From assembly GCA_036399015.1 (NCBI GenBank), contig DASWNW010000036.1:142653-206652 (forward strand): a stretch of DNA of 64,000 nucleotides, read 5' to 3'. Below are positions 1-8,686 of the stretch, piece by piece. A program made the translations under genes and the position numbers. Below the pieces are notes generated by a model. It did not search any database and was not told the origin of the DNA. It saw nothing but the letters and a program-made list of their open reading frames with translations. Position 1 is the stretch's first letter. Every line of letters starts with the position of its first letter. The DNA comes from QHVT01 sp036399015. Lineage in GTDB: Bacteria > Acidobacteriota > Thermoanaerobaculia > Gp7-AA8.

Positions 1-2598
1 ACTTCCGACTCGTTCACCTACAAGGCCAACGACGGCTCCGACGACTCGAACGTGGCCACGGTGACGATCACCATCACCGCGGTCAACGACGCGCCGGTCG
101 CGGTGGCCGACAACGGCGGCTCGGTCGCGGAGGGCGGCACGCTCAACGGGGCGTCGGTCCTCGGGAACGACACCGACGCCGAGAACGACGCGCTGACGGC
201 GGTCCTGGTCAGCGGTCCGTCGAATGCCTCCTCGTTCGTCCTCAACGCCGACGGCACCTTCACCTACACCCACAACGGCGGCGAGACGACCTCCGACTCG
301 TTCACCTACAAGGCGAACGACGGCGCGGCCGACTCGAACACCGTGACCGTGACCCTCACCATCACGCCGGTGAACGACGCGCCGGTCGCCGTCGCCGACG
401 GTCCGTACAACGTGACCTCCGGCCAGACGCTGAACGTCGCGGCGCCGGGCGTGCTCGCCAACGACTCCGACGTCGACAACGTGTCGATCACGGCGGTCCT
501 GGTCAGCGGTCCGGCCAACGCCACGTCGTTCTCGCTGAACGCGGACGGCTCCTTCTCCTACAGCAGCACCACCATCGGCTCCGACTCCTTCACGTACTAC
601 GCGACCGACGGGACGGCGCAGTCGAACACCGTCACGGTCACGATCGACGTGATCTCGCTGCCGCCGGTGGCGAACGACGACGTGTTCAACACGGTCGGCA
701 ACACCGAGCTCCGCGTCGGCTTCGGCCCGGCGGTGACGCCGCACGTCGCGGTCTCCGGCAGCGTCCTGGCGAACGACACCGACGGCGACACGCCGCTCGG
801 CTCGCTGGTGGTCTCCTCGTTCGACGCCACCTCCGCCAACGGCGGCTCCGTCACCATGGCCCCGAACGGCAGCTTCACCTACCTGCCGCCGGCCGGCAAC
901 ACCGCGGCTGACTCCTTCAACTACACGGTCACCGACGGCACGAACAGCGACAGCGGCACGGTCACGATCACCTTCACCGGGAAGGTCTGGTACGTGAACA
1001 ACGCGGCCGTCATCGGTGACGGACGCTCCTCCTCGCCGTTCACCAACCTCGCCGCCGCGCAGGTCGCGTCGCTGCCGAACGACTACATCTACGTCGACGC
1101 CGGCAACGGCACGAACCTGAACTACTCGGGCGGCATCACCCTGCAGAACGGCCAGCGCCTGATCGGCGAGGGCGTCGCGCTCGTCGTCGGTCCGTACACG
1201 CTGGCCCCGGCCGGCGCCCGTCCGACCCTCGGCGGCGTCGTCCTCGGCAGCGGCAACGTCGTAGCCGGCCTCAACACCGTGGCCTCCGGCGCCGGCATCA
1301 GCGGCTCGGCGGTCAACAGCGGCACGATCCAGAGCGTCAACATCACCGGCGGCGGCGACGGCATCAGTCTGTCGAACGCCTCCGGCACGTTCACCCTCAC
1401 GAACGTGGTGGTTACGCCGGGCGGCACCGGTCTCTCGCTCACCGGCGGCAGCGCCAACGTGAACGCCAGCGGCCTCTCGATCACGACGAGCGGCGCCACC
1501 GGCATCGTCGGCAACGGCACCGGCACGCTGACGATCAGCGGCTCGGTGACCACGACGAACGGCGGCGCGATCGATCTCAGCAACCACAACCTGGCCATCA
1601 CGCTCAGCTCCGTGAGCGCCTCGAACGGCGTCAACGGCATCCGCCTGATCAACACCACCGGCACCTTCACGGCGAACGGCGGCACGATCACCGGCATGTC
1701 GAACCGCGCCGTCAGCGGCCAGAACGCCGCCAACGTGTCGCTCAGCTCGATGACGTTCTCCAACTCGGGCGCGCAGGGTGTGTTCGTGCAGAACACGCTC
1801 TCCGGCGCCTCGAGCCTGAACGTCCAGGGCTCGACCTTCACCGGCAACTTCTCCAACGCGCTGCAAGGCATCAACAGCGGCACCGGCACGATGAGCGTCA
1901 CCGCGGGCGGCAACACGTTCACCTCGAACAACGCCGCGGTGGTCGCCAGCACCACGCTCGGACCGCTGACCGTCAAGGCGACGAACAACGTCACCACGTT
2001 CAACGCCGGCACGCCGTTCAACGTCTCCCGCAGCAGCGCCGGCACCGGGCTGGTGCAGGTCACGATCAGCGGCAACACGGTCGGCACCTCGGGCGTGGCC
2101 AACTCCGGCGCCGTCTGCGGCGGCGGCTGCGGTGCGGTCTCCCTGTCGGCGGCCGGAACCAACGCCTTCAACGTGCTGGTCAGCAGCAACAACATCTACC
2201 AGATCGACAGCATCGGCATCCGCGCGATCGCGGTGCAGGGGAGCAGCCAGCTCAACACCACGATCACGAACAACAGCATCACCGAGCCGGTCGCCGGCGC
2301 GCTGATCGGCATCAACGTCCAGTCGGGCTCTCTCTCGGCCGACACGACCGCCGTCTGCGCGACGATCACCGGGAACACGGTCTCGGGTGGCTTCCTCTCC
2401 GACGTCACGGTCCGCAACGCGGTCGCCCTCAGCACGTTCGCGCTGCCGGGCTACGCCGGTCTCGGAACCGACACGACGGCGGTCGCGAACTTCATCAAGG
2501 CCAACAACACCATCACCACGGCGACGGCGACGCGCAAGACGACGGCCCCCGCGAACCAGTTCACGGGCGGCGCCCCGTGCGCCACGCCGGCCCCGTAA
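1..2598 (+). CDS. Large Ig-repeat / parallel beta-helix surface protein (5' end missing)
   Basis: The frame is open from base 1, so the true start lies left of the window; 865 codons are visible. The first ~325 residues are Ig/cadherin-like modules of about 95 residues, joined by the motif VNDAPVAVAD and closing on strands such as DSFTYKANDG (the tandem-95/VCBS-like type). From GKVWYVNNAAV (~residue 327) to the end the sequence is Ser/Thr/Asn/Gly-rich with short repeated strands, as in a right-handed parallel beta-helix. Such architecture is known from secreted or cell-surface adhesins; ligand and anchoring are unknown. No IPTL-CTERM or other sorting tail is seen; it ends in a Cys-containing tail (GGAPCATPAP). 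A strong terminator follows 23 bases after the stop. Confidence 0.85.
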   Translation, partial: TSDSFTYKANDGSDDSNVATVTITITAVNDAPVAVADNGGSVAEGGTLNGASVLGNDTDAENDALTAVLVSGPSNASSFVLNADGTFTYTHNGGETTSDSFTYKANDGAADSNTVTVTLTITPVNDAPVAVADGPYNVTSGQTLNVAAPGVLANDSDVDNVSITAVLVSGPANATSFSLNADGSFSYSSTTIGSDSFTYYATDGTAQSNTVTVTIDVISLPPVANDDVFNTVGNTELRVGFGPAVTPHVAVSGSVLANDTDGDTPLGSLVVSSFDATSANGGSVTMAPNGSFTYLPPAGNTAADSFNYTVTDGTNSDSGTVTITFTGKVWYVNNAAVIGDGRSSSPFTNLAAAQVASLPNDYIYVDAGNGTNLNYSGGITLQNGQRLIGEGVALVVGPYTLAPAGARPTLGGVVLGSGNVVAGLNTVASGAGISGSAVNSGTIQSVNITGGGDGISLSNASGTFTLTNVVVTPGGTGLSLTGGSANVNASGLSITTSGATGIVGNGTGTLTISGSVTTTNGGAIDLSNHNLAITLSSVSASNGVNGIRLINTTGTFTANGGTITGMSNRAVSGQNAANVSLSSMTFSNSGAQGVFVQNTLSGASSLNVQGSTFTGNFSNALQGINSGTGTMSVTAGGNTFTSNNAAVVASTTLGPLTVKATNNVTTFNAGTPFNVSRSSAGTGLVQVTISGNTVGTSGVANSGAVCGGGCGAVSLSAAGTNAFNVLVSSNNIYQIDSIGIRAIAVQGSSQLNTTITNNSITEPVAGALIGINVQSGSLSADTTAVCATITGNTVSGGFLSDVTVRNAVALSTFALPGYAGLGTDTTAVANFIKANNTITTATATRKTTAPANQFTGGAPCATPAP

Positions 2599-2621
2599 CC
2601 GTAACCTTCACGACGTAACCC

Positions 2622-2655
2622 GAAAGGGCGCTCTCACGAGCGCCCTTTCCTTTTT
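2622..2655 (+). terminator. Rho-independent terminator
   Basis: A perfect 12-bp stem (GAAAGGGCGCTC at 2622-2633, its reverse complement at 2638-2649) with a TCAC loop is followed by CTTTTT. It ends transcription of the preceding surface-protein gene. Confidence 0.93.
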
Positions 2656-2657
2656 GT

Positions 2658-2796
2658 ACGGAACGGGGAACACGGAACACGGAACACGGAACGCGGAACG
2701 AGCAACACGGAACACGGAACACGGAACACGGAACGAGCAACACGCAACAGCAACCAGCAACCAGCAACCAGCAACCAGCAACGAGCAACCTCCAAC
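2658..2796. repeat. Heptanucleotide tandem array, single-armed (20 units)
   Basis: Twenty units of 7 nt (one of 6 nt at 2749-2754) run without interruption. They are mainly ACGGAAC (2658-2734) and then CAGCAAC (2755-2782), with GAGCAAC variants; every unit ends in AAC. No inverted arm is present. It fills the gap between the terminator and the antiporter gene. The CAGCAAC unit recurs in the arrays at 40.6 and 42.8 kb. Confidence 0.95.
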
Positions 2797-2830
2797 GTGC
2801 AGCTCACACTTTCGATATGCTCCCCTCGTC

Positions 2831-4066
2831 GTGTCGATCGCCGAGCTCCTCCTCTCCCTGATTGCGATCTTCGTCGCCGCCAAGCTCTTCGGTGAGCTGG
2901 CGGAGCGGCTCGGGCAGCCGGCCGTCCTCGGCGAGCTCCTGGGCGGCGTGGTCATCGGCGTCTCCGGCCTGCACCTCGTCCGGCCGCACGACGTCACCAT
3001 CCACCTCCTCTCCGAGCTCGGCGTCATCCTCCTCCTCTTCCTGATCGGCCTGGAGACCGACCTCAAGAAGCTCATGTCCGTCGGCGGCTCCGCCACCGCG
3101 GTGGCCATCGTCGGCGTAGCGCTGCCGTTCGTCGGCGGCTTCCTCTTCGGCCAGGCCCTCGGCCTGCGGGTCATGGTCTCGGTCTTCCTCGGCGCCTCGC
3201 TCACCGCGACGTCGGTCGGCATCACCGCCCGCGTCCTCTCCGACCTCGGCCACCTGAAGGACGACGAGTCGCAGATCGTCCTCGGCGCCGCCGTCGTCGA
3301 CGACATCATCGGTCTCGTGCTCCTCACGCTGGTCGGCACGCTTGCCGGGGGAGGGGAGCTGACCTTCCTCGGCGTCGGCCGGATCATCCTGGTCGCCTTC
3401 GGCTTCGTGATCCTGGCCATCGTCATCGGCTCGCAGCTCGCTCCCTACCTGATCCGCCTCATCGACCGGATCAACATCGCCCGCGGCCTCTTCTTCGCCT
3501 CGATCGTCTTCGCGTTCCTGCTCGCCTACGTCGCGCACCATGTCGGCTCCGCGGTGATCATCGGCTCGTTCGCCGCGGGGCTCGTGCTCGCGCGTACGCA
3601 TCGCGGCAAGGACATCGAGCACGAGGTGCACGACGTCGCGCAGTTCTTCATTCCGATCTTCTTCGTCGTCGTCGGCGCCGCCATCGACCTGCGCAGCATC
3701 AACCCCTTCGATCCCGCGACGAGGCGCTTCTTCTGGATCGGACTCGGCCTGACCGTCATCGGCATCCTCGGCAAGGTGCTCGCCGGCTACGCGGTCTGGA
3801 AGAAGGGGATGCGGCGCACGGTGATCGGCGTCGGGATGGTCCCGCGCGGCGAGGTCGGCCTGATCTTCGCGCAGATCGGCCTCACGTCGCAGCTCATCAC
3901 CGGGGGGCTCTACAGCGCCGTGGCGCTGATGGTGATGATCACCACGTTCATCACCCCGCCGCTCCTCCGCCGGCTCCTCGATCCCCGCACGCCCACCCCG
4001 ATGGACGGTGTCGCGTCGGAGCTGGTCATGGACGCGCCGATGGACCGTCAGGAGCGGCGACCGTAA
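2831..4066 (+). CDS. Cation:proton antiporter, CPA2 family membrane domain
   Basis: About 411 residues of almost continuous hydrophobic helices (some 12 membrane spans) match the Na+/H+ exchanger domain of the CPA2 group (KefB/NapA type). Supporting motifs are LAERLGQPAVLGELLGG near the N-terminus, the central AAVVDDIIGLVLL with the paired acidic residues used for ion binding, and FVVVGAAIDLR. It would exchange Na+ or K+ for H+ across the inner membrane. There is no C-terminal TrkA-N/RCK domain, so it is a short form. The frame is open further upstream through the heptamer array, but GTG 2831 is the first sensible start at the first membrane helix; no clear ribosome-binding site precedes it. 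Confidence 0.88.
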   Translation: MSIAELLLSLIAIFVAAKLFGELAERLGQPAVLGELLGGVVIGVSGLHLVRPHDVTIHLLSELGVILLLFLIGLETDLKKLMSVGGSATAVAIVGVALPFVGGFLFGQALGLRVMVSVFLGASLTATSVGITARVLSDLGHLKDDESQIVLGAAVVDDIIGLVLLTLVGTLAGGGELTFLGVGRIILVAFGFVILAIVIGSQLAPYLIRLIDRINIARGLFFASIVFAFLLAYVAHHVGSAVIIGSFAAGLVLARTHRGKDIEHEVHDVAQFFIPIFFVVVGAAIDLRSINPFDPATRRFFWIGLGLTVIGILGKVLAGYAVWKKGMRRTVIGVGMVPRGEVGLIFAQIGLTSQLITGGLYSAVALMVMITTFITPPLLRRLLDPRTPTPMDGVASELVMDAPMDRQERRP

Positions 4067-4096
4067 CTTTTCGCCCGCTCGTTACGTCTCAATGAC

Positions 4097-4633
4097 ATGA
4101 GACGCTGGATTCAAGTCGCCCTGCTCGCCTCTCTGTCCGCCGCCTTTCTCACCTGGACCTCCGTTGACGACGAGCCGCCCGCGCGCGCGGCGACGACGCG
4201 CAAACCGCGGCCGAAGCTGGTCGCGGCCGTTCTTCCGCCGCAGCCGCCCGCGATCGTCGGACAGATCGTGTACGCCGAGCCGACTCCCGGGGACGGGAAC
4301 CGCAATCTCTTCGCGTACGTCTCCGCGCCGCAGCCGGCGCCGGTTGTCGAGAACCGGAAGCGGGCCGCCGCGCCGCCGCCGATGGCGAGCGCGCTGCCGG
4401 AGCCGCCGGCACCCGTGGCGCCGGTGGTGGAGCGGCCGCGCTTCGCCTACCGCTACATCGGCCGCTTCGGCTCGGACGGCAATCCGATCGCCGCGTTCGC
4501 GCGCGAGGGGGAAGTGGTGACGGCGCAGCGGGGGGATCGGGTGGGTGGGTTCGTGGTGCGCGAGATCGGCCTGGAGTCGGTCGACATCGCGGGCGACGCG
4601 GGGGTGGTCCGCGTCGCCCTGGGTGGTGGTTAG
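4097..4633 (+). CDS. Membrane-anchored PilP/GspC-like periplasmic protein
   Basis: 178 residues: one N-terminal hydrophobic helix (WIQVALLASLSAAFL), a long Pro/Ala-rich linker (~30-115), and a compact C-terminal beta domain (YRYIGRFGSDGNP ... GEVVTAQRGDRVGGFVVREIG). The last part resembles the small beta domain of PilP and GspC, inner-membrane partners of secretins in type IV pilus and type II secretion systems. That assignment is by motif only; no other pilus or secretion gene is nearby. The ATG lies inside a 7-bp inverted repeat (4085-4104). The gene converges on the M48 protease gene, overlapping it by 4 bases. Confidence 0.6.
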   Translation: MRRWIQVALLASLSAAFLTWTSVDDEPPARAATTRKPRPKLVAAVLPPQPPAIVGQIVYAEPTPGDGNRNLFAYVSAPQPAPVVENRKRAAAPPPMASALPEPPAPVAPVVERPRFAYRYIGRFGSDGNPIAAFAREGEVVTAQRGDRVGGFVVREIGLESVDIAGDAGVVRVALGGG

Positions 4634-5421
4634 ACCCTGCGCTTGACGTCCTGGAACGCCGGCTCGTCGGTGATGCCGCGGTTTCCGATCGTCTGCGCGC
4701 GCGCACGGGCGTCGCGGACGCGGTTCTCGGTCAGCGGGTGCGTGGAGAAGAACTGCTCGACGCGTCCCGGCTGTCCGCCGCCGCGGTGCTCGAGGAGCTC
4801 CTCGAACATGGTGGCCATGCCGGCCGGGTTGTAGCCTGCGGCGGCCATGGCCTGGATGCCGATCTCGTCGGCTTCCCGCTCGGCCTCGCGGCTGAAGCTG
4901 GCCATCGCGCCGCCGGCGGCCACCTGCGCGGCGATCGCGGCAATCGTGCTCGGGTTCTGCCCGAGGACGGCGCTGGCGATGGTGCTGAGCCCGTACTGGC
5001 GCGAGAGCTGTTCGGTGGAGTGGCGGGCCAGCACGTGCGCGATCTCGTGCGCCATGACGCCGGCCAGCTCGGAGGCGTTGTCGGAGTTCTTGATCAGCCC
5101 CGTGTGCACGTACACGTGGCCGCCGGGGATGGCGAACGCGTTGATCGAGTCGTCCTCGACGACGTGGAACTGCCAGGGGAGCTGGTTGAACGGCGGCGCG
5201 GCCTGCGCCACGATCCGCTGCCCGAGGTTGCGCACGTACGCGTTCACGGCGGGATCGTTGTTGAAGCGCACCTGCCTCGCGACCTCCTGCGAGATCTGGG
5301 TGCCCATCTGCCACTCTTCTTCGATCGAGATCAGGTTGAAATTGCCGCCTCCCGAGCCGCAGCCAGCGGCCACAAACGAGGCGAGCACGACGGCGAGTAG
5401 AGCAGTGTTGCGCTTGTACAT
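4630..5421 (-). CDS. M48 family metalloprotease, lipoprotein
   Basis: 263 residues beginning with a lipoprotein signal (LLAVVLASFVAAGC), so it is probably anchored in the periplasm. The zinc site is AHEIAHVLARH (HExxH), with a downstream glutamate region SREAEREADEIG. This is the BepA/Oma1/YcaL-like peptidase M48 layout, commonly involved in outer-membrane protein quality control. It ends with the usual FFSTHPLTENRV motif (substrate cleft). Start ATG at 5421 is set by the signal peptide; the frame runs on upstream without signal-like sequence. It is divergent from the small gene at 5461. Confidence 0.92.
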   Translation of the reverse strand: MYKRNTALLAVVLASFVAAGCGSGGGNFNLISIEEEWQMGTQISQEVARQVRFNNDPAVNAYVRNLGQRIVAQAAPPFNQLPWQFHVVEDDSINAFAIPGGHVYVHTGLIKNSDNASELAGVMAHEIAHVLARHSTEQLSRQYGLSTIASAVLGQNPSTIAAIAAQVAAGGAMASFSREAEREADEIGIQAMAAAGYNPAGMATMFEELLEHRGGGQPGRVEQFFSTHPLTENRVRDARARAQTIGNRGITDEPAFQDVKRRV

Positions 5422-5460
5422 GAACGGCCGAAACTGCAAGAGGAACGCCCGGCGCGCGAC

Positions 5461-5769
5461 ATGCACTTTTTGCGTCTCATGGAAGAGCAGAGACTGATCG
5501 ACGCCCTCATCGCCCGCGCCGCCGAGGACGCGCGGCGGTTCCGCACCGACCACCCGGACGAGACCCCCAGCGACCGCTGGATCGAGAACAGCTACACCGC
5601 CGCCCTCCCGCTCGCCAAGGACGGCGCCGGCATCGACCTCGGACCGGGGCCCTTTCCCGAGCTCTTCGAGGCGTATCGGCGCGAGATCGCCTCGCACGTC
5701 GGCCAGCGCCCCGACAAACGCGACAGCGGCGCCGAGGTGACGCAGCAGCCGACCCCGGGGGAGAACTGA
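5461..5769 (+). CDS. Hypothetical hydrophilic protein, 102 aa
   Basis: Unrecognised. A short, charged protein with an N-terminal amphipathic helix (EEQRLIDALIARAAEDARRF), a middle section with Pro/Gly turns (LGPGPFPELFEAYRREIASHV) and a disordered C-terminus. An alternative start is ATG 5479. Its stop codon overlaps the ATG of the SDR gene by one base (TGATG), so the two are probably translated from one message. No signal peptide or membrane segment. Confidence 0.65.
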   Translation: MHFLRLMEEQRLIDALIARAAEDARRFRTDHPDETPSDRWIENSYTAALPLAKDGAGIDLGPGPFPELFEAYRREIASHVGQRPDKRDSGAEVTQQPTPGEN

Positions 5770-6605
5770 TGACGAAGCTCCAGGACGCGCCGGGCAACGA
5801 ACAGGAACTGCGGCCGAAGGCCGATCACGGCGAGGAGAGCTACCGCGGCAGCGGCAAGCTGGAAGGGAAGGCGGCGCTCATCACCGGCGGCGACAGCGGC
5901 ATCGGCCGTGCCGTGGCGATCGCCTTCGCCCGCGAAGGGGCCGACGTTGCCATCGGCTACCTCTCCGAGAAGGAAGACGAGGACGCGCGCGAGACGGCGA
6001 AGTGGGTCGAGGAGGCCGGCCGCCGCTGCATCCTGCACCGCTTCGACGTGAAGTCCAAGGCCGCCTGCCTGCAGTTCGTCGACATCGTCATGAAGGAGCT
6101 CGGCCGCCTCGACGTCCTCGTCAACAACGCCGCCTACCAGCAGGAGCAGGAGTCGATCCTCGACATCACCGAGGAGCAGCTCGACGGCACGTTCCGCACG
6201 AACATCTACGGCTACATCTTCATGGTCCAGGCGGCGCTGCCGCACATGAAGGAGGGGGCGGTGATCCTCAACACCGGCTCGGTGACCGCGCTCAAGGGCA
6301 ACCCCGGCCTGATCGACTACTCCGCGACGAAGGGGGCCATTCACACGTTCACCCGCGCCCTCGCGCAGAGCCTCGCCGGGCAAGGGATCCGGGTGAACTG
6401 CGTCGCGCCCGGACCGGTCTGGACGCCGCTCATCCCCGCCACGATGTCGAAGAAGCACGTGGAGAGCTTCGGCAAGGACACCGTCTGGGGCCGCGCCGCC
6501 GAGCCGGCCGAGATCGCCCCGTCGTACGTCTTCCTGGCCTCGAAGGACGCGCAGTACTACACGGGGGATACGTTCGCGCCGACGGGCACGGAAGTGAGCC
6601 GGTAA
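5769..6605 (+). CDS. SDR family NAD(P)-dependent oxidoreductase
   Basis: 278 residues with the classical short-chain dehydrogenase layout after a ~35-residue N-terminal extension: cofactor loop GGDSGIGRA (TGxxxGIG type), NNAA, catalytic Ser in NTGSVTA, the YxxxK pair in DYSATKGA, and the PGPVWTPL loop. The N-terminal extension and the IPATMSKKHVESFGKD region match the glucose/ribitol-like stress dehydrogenases (YhdF/YgaI/Gsp39 type), which are cytoplasmic. The substrate cannot be read from sequence. Coupled to the upstream small gene by a 1-base overlap; followed by a REP-like inverted repeat that could end the transcript. Confidence 0.92.
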   Translation: MTKLQDAPGNEQELRPKADHGEESYRGSGKLEGKAALITGGDSGIGRAVAIAFAREGADVAIGYLSEKEDEDARETAKWVEEAGRRCILHRFDVKSKAACLQFVDIVMKELGRLDVLVNNAAYQQEQESILDITEEQLDGTFRTNIYGYIFMVQAALPHMKEGAVILNTGSVTALKGNPGLIDYSATKGAIHTFTRALAQSLAGQGIRVNCVAPGPVWTPLIPATMSKKHVESFGKDTVWGRAAEPAEIAPSYVFLASKDAQYYTGDTFAPTGTEVSR

Positions 6606-6617
6606 CCCCCGTCCCCC

Positions 6618-6698
6618 CTGGAGCGCCGGGCTCTCAGCCCGGCGCCCTTCGCCCGGCCCCTTTCGCACCCACGCCGGGCTGAGAGCCCGGCGCTCCAG
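6618..6698. repeat. REP-like 27-bp inverted repeat
   Basis: A perfect 27-bp inverted repeat (6618-6644 and 6672-6698) with a 27-nt spacer. Each arm is itself a hairpin (CGCCGGGCT, three bases, AGCCCGGCG), so the element is nested palindromes. This is the look of REP/BIME sequences mobilised by RAYT transposases; no such transposase lies in the window. Confidence 0.9.
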
Positions 6699-6744
6699 AA
6701 GGCACCGGAAGCGTCCGCCTCCATCCCTTGTTCCCTCTCGCGGC

Positions 6745-8676
6745 ATGGTCCGCCGTCTCCTGCTTCTCGCGCTGCTCGCGCTGACGCTCCCGTCGGAGGC
6801 GGCCACCCGCTGGCTCACCGATCGTGCCGGTGCGTCCGTGCAGTGGCAGGAGTGGGGACCGGCGGCGCTGGAGCGGGCGCGCAAGCAGCAGCGGCCGGTC
6901 TTTCTCTCCATCGGCTTCGCCGCGTCGTACGACGGGCTGCGCATGCACCAGGAGGCGTTTGCCTCTCGCGACAACGCCGCCGCGCTGAACGCGCACTTTG
7001 TCCCGATCCTCCTCGACCGCATCGAGCATCCCGAGGCGGCCGAGGTGTTCGAGCATCTGTTGAAGACGATGAATGGCGCGCAGGGCTGGCCGGCGAACCT
7101 CGTCCTCACGCCGTCACTGGAGCCGTTCGACGGCGCGCTTTACATGGACGCCGCGGCGCTGCACGCGATGCTGACGCGCGCGGCCGATCGTTGGAAACAC
7201 GAGCCGCAGCAGGTGAGCGCCGAGGCGCACGCGCACGCCATGAAGGCGCGCGTCACCGCGGAACAGCGCGGGCCGGCGGAGGTCGACGTCGAGGCGGTCG
7301 TCGACGCCATCGCGGAGCAGCGGGCGATCGGTCCGATGACCGCCGGCTTTCTCTTCCGCTACGCCGCCCGCACCAAACACGAGCCGCTGCGCACCCTCGC
7401 CGCTGACACGTTGACAGCGCGCGCGCTCAGCGCGGAACGCGACCAGCTCGGCGGCGGCTTCCATCGCTGCGCCGGCTGCTACGAAAAGCTGCTGTCCGAT
7501 CAGGCGGTGGCGGCGCTGGCGTACGTCGACGCGTGGCAGCTCACGAAGGATCCCGCGCTCGCCGACGTCGCGAAGACGACGCTCGACTACGCGCTGCGCG
7601 ACCTCCGCTTCCCGAAGGCGGGGGCGTTCGAGGCGTCGCAGGATGCCTACAGCCTCGTGCCGGCCGGCACCGGCCCGCGCAACGTCGAAGGCGCGTTCTA
7701 CCGCTGGACGAAGGAGGAGCTGGCGCAGGTCGCCGGGCACGAGAACGCGCGCAAAGTGCTGGCGCTGTATGCGGACGAGAATCTCTCCCGGATCTCGGAG
7801 GGGCGCTTCTTTTCGGAGACATACGACGAGCTCGCGGCGCCGCTGCAGAAGCTCCTCGACCACCGCCAGAAGCGCCCCGCCCCCTTCCGCGAGCCGCTGA
7901 TCGTCGCCGGCTGGAACGGGCTGATGATCTCCGCCCTCTCGCGCGCCGCGGTCGCGTTCCAGGAGCCGCGGTACCGGGAGGCGGCGCAGCTCGCGGCGGC
8001 TGCCGTCACGGCGAAGCTGTGGGATGCGAAGAAGCAGACACTGATGCGCACCGACTCCGGCGCCGCCGCCACCGCGGACGACTACGCGCTGCTCGTGCAG
8101 GGGCTGCTCGACCTCTTCGGGAGCAGCCACGACGTGAAGTGGCTCGACCTCGCGGTCGCGCTGCAGTCCCGCCAAGACCAGCTCTTCTGGGACGCCTCCC
8201 TCGGCCGCTACGCCACCGGCTCCACGCTCCCCGAGAGCCTGCGCGGCCTGCTGACCGAGACCGACGTCGAGCTGCCGTCCGCGAACTCCGCTTCGGCGGT
8301 AAACCTGCTGCGGCTGGCGGCGCTCACCGGCAACCAGGGCTGGCGCGAGCGTCCGGCGATGATCTTCCACTCCTTCGGCCGTCGCCTGAGCACCGACGGC
8401 GCGCGCCTGCCGGGGCTTGCTACGGCTTACGAGCTGTCGCTGGTCGAGCCGCGGATCGTCGTCGTCACCGGCGACCTGCGCAAGCAGGCGGCGCGCGACT
8501 TCCTCCGCGCGATCGAGGAGCGCTACGAGCCGATGCGCGCGGTCGTCTTCCTGCCCGACCGCGGACCGCTGCGCGCGCGCGTGACGAAGTCGCTGCCGTT
8601 CACCGCCGCGCTGGAGCCCGACCCGGAGCTCCCGATCGCGTACGAGTGCGCGAAAGGGGAGTGCCGGAGACAGTAA
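6745..8676 (+). CDS. Thioredoxin-domain / YyaL-SSP411-like protein with six-hairpin domain
   Basis: 643 residues. A signal peptide (LLLLALLALTLPSEAA) is followed by a thioredoxin-fold domain to ~residue 170 (PVFLSIGFAASYDGLRMHQEAF, DRIEHPEAAEVFEHLL). After it comes a long alpha/alpha six-hairpin-type region to the C-terminus (GGGFHRCAGCYEKLLSDQA, EGAFYRWTKEEL, LIVAGWNGLMISAL). This is the arrangement of the YyaL/SPATA20 family. Family members carry a CxxC-type site after the first strand (STCHWCH); here both cysteines are gone, so redox activity is unlikely at that site. Biochemical role unknown. The C-terminus keeps CAKGEC. The response-regulator gene starts 10 bases downstream. Confidence 0.82.
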   Translation: MVRRLLLLALLALTLPSEAATRWLTDRAGASVQWQEWGPAALERARKQQRPVFLSIGFAASYDGLRMHQEAFASRDNAAALNAHFVPILLDRIEHPEAAEVFEHLLKTMNGAQGWPANLVLTPSLEPFDGALYMDAAALHAMLTRAADRWKHEPQQVSAEAHAHAMKARVTAEQRGPAEVDVEAVVDAIAEQRAIGPMTAGFLFRYAARTKHEPLRTLAADTLTARALSAERDQLGGGFHRCAGCYEKLLSDQAVAALAYVDAWQLTKDPALADVAKTTLDYALRDLRFPKAGAFEASQDAYSLVPAGTGPRNVEGAFYRWTKEELAQVAGHENARKVLALYADENLSRISEGRFFSETYDELAAPLQKLLDHRQKRPAPFREPLIVAGWNGLMISALSRAAVAFQEPRYREAAQLAAAAVTAKLWDAKKQTLMRTDSGAAATADDYALLVQGLLDLFGSSHDVKWLDLAVALQSRQDQLFWDASLGRYATGSTLPESLRGLLTETDVELPSANSASAVNLLRLAALTGNQGWRERPAMIFHSFGRRLSTDGARLPGLATAYELSLVEPRIVVVTGDLRKQAARDFLRAIEERYEPMRAVVFLPDRGPLRARVTKSLPFTAALEPDPELPIAYECAKGECRRQ

Positions 8677-8686
8677 ACTGCGTCCC

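Noticed and set aside
1122..2195. 357-residue minus-strand frame in the surface-protein gene
   Set aside because: Antisense shadow of the repetitive beta-helix coding sequence.
2658..2796. Possible CRISPR array
   Set aside because: Units are 7 nt and contiguous, with no unique spacers; no cas genes. The same holds for 26422-26715.
2387..2830. N-terminal extension of the antiporter into the surface-protein gene and repeat array
   Set aside because: Low-complexity translation of another gene, a terminator and an array; the membrane domain begins at 2831.
5592..7109. 505-residue minus-strand frame over the SDR and YyaL-like genes
   Set aside because: It spans two well-supported genes and the REP element; no domain or start signal.
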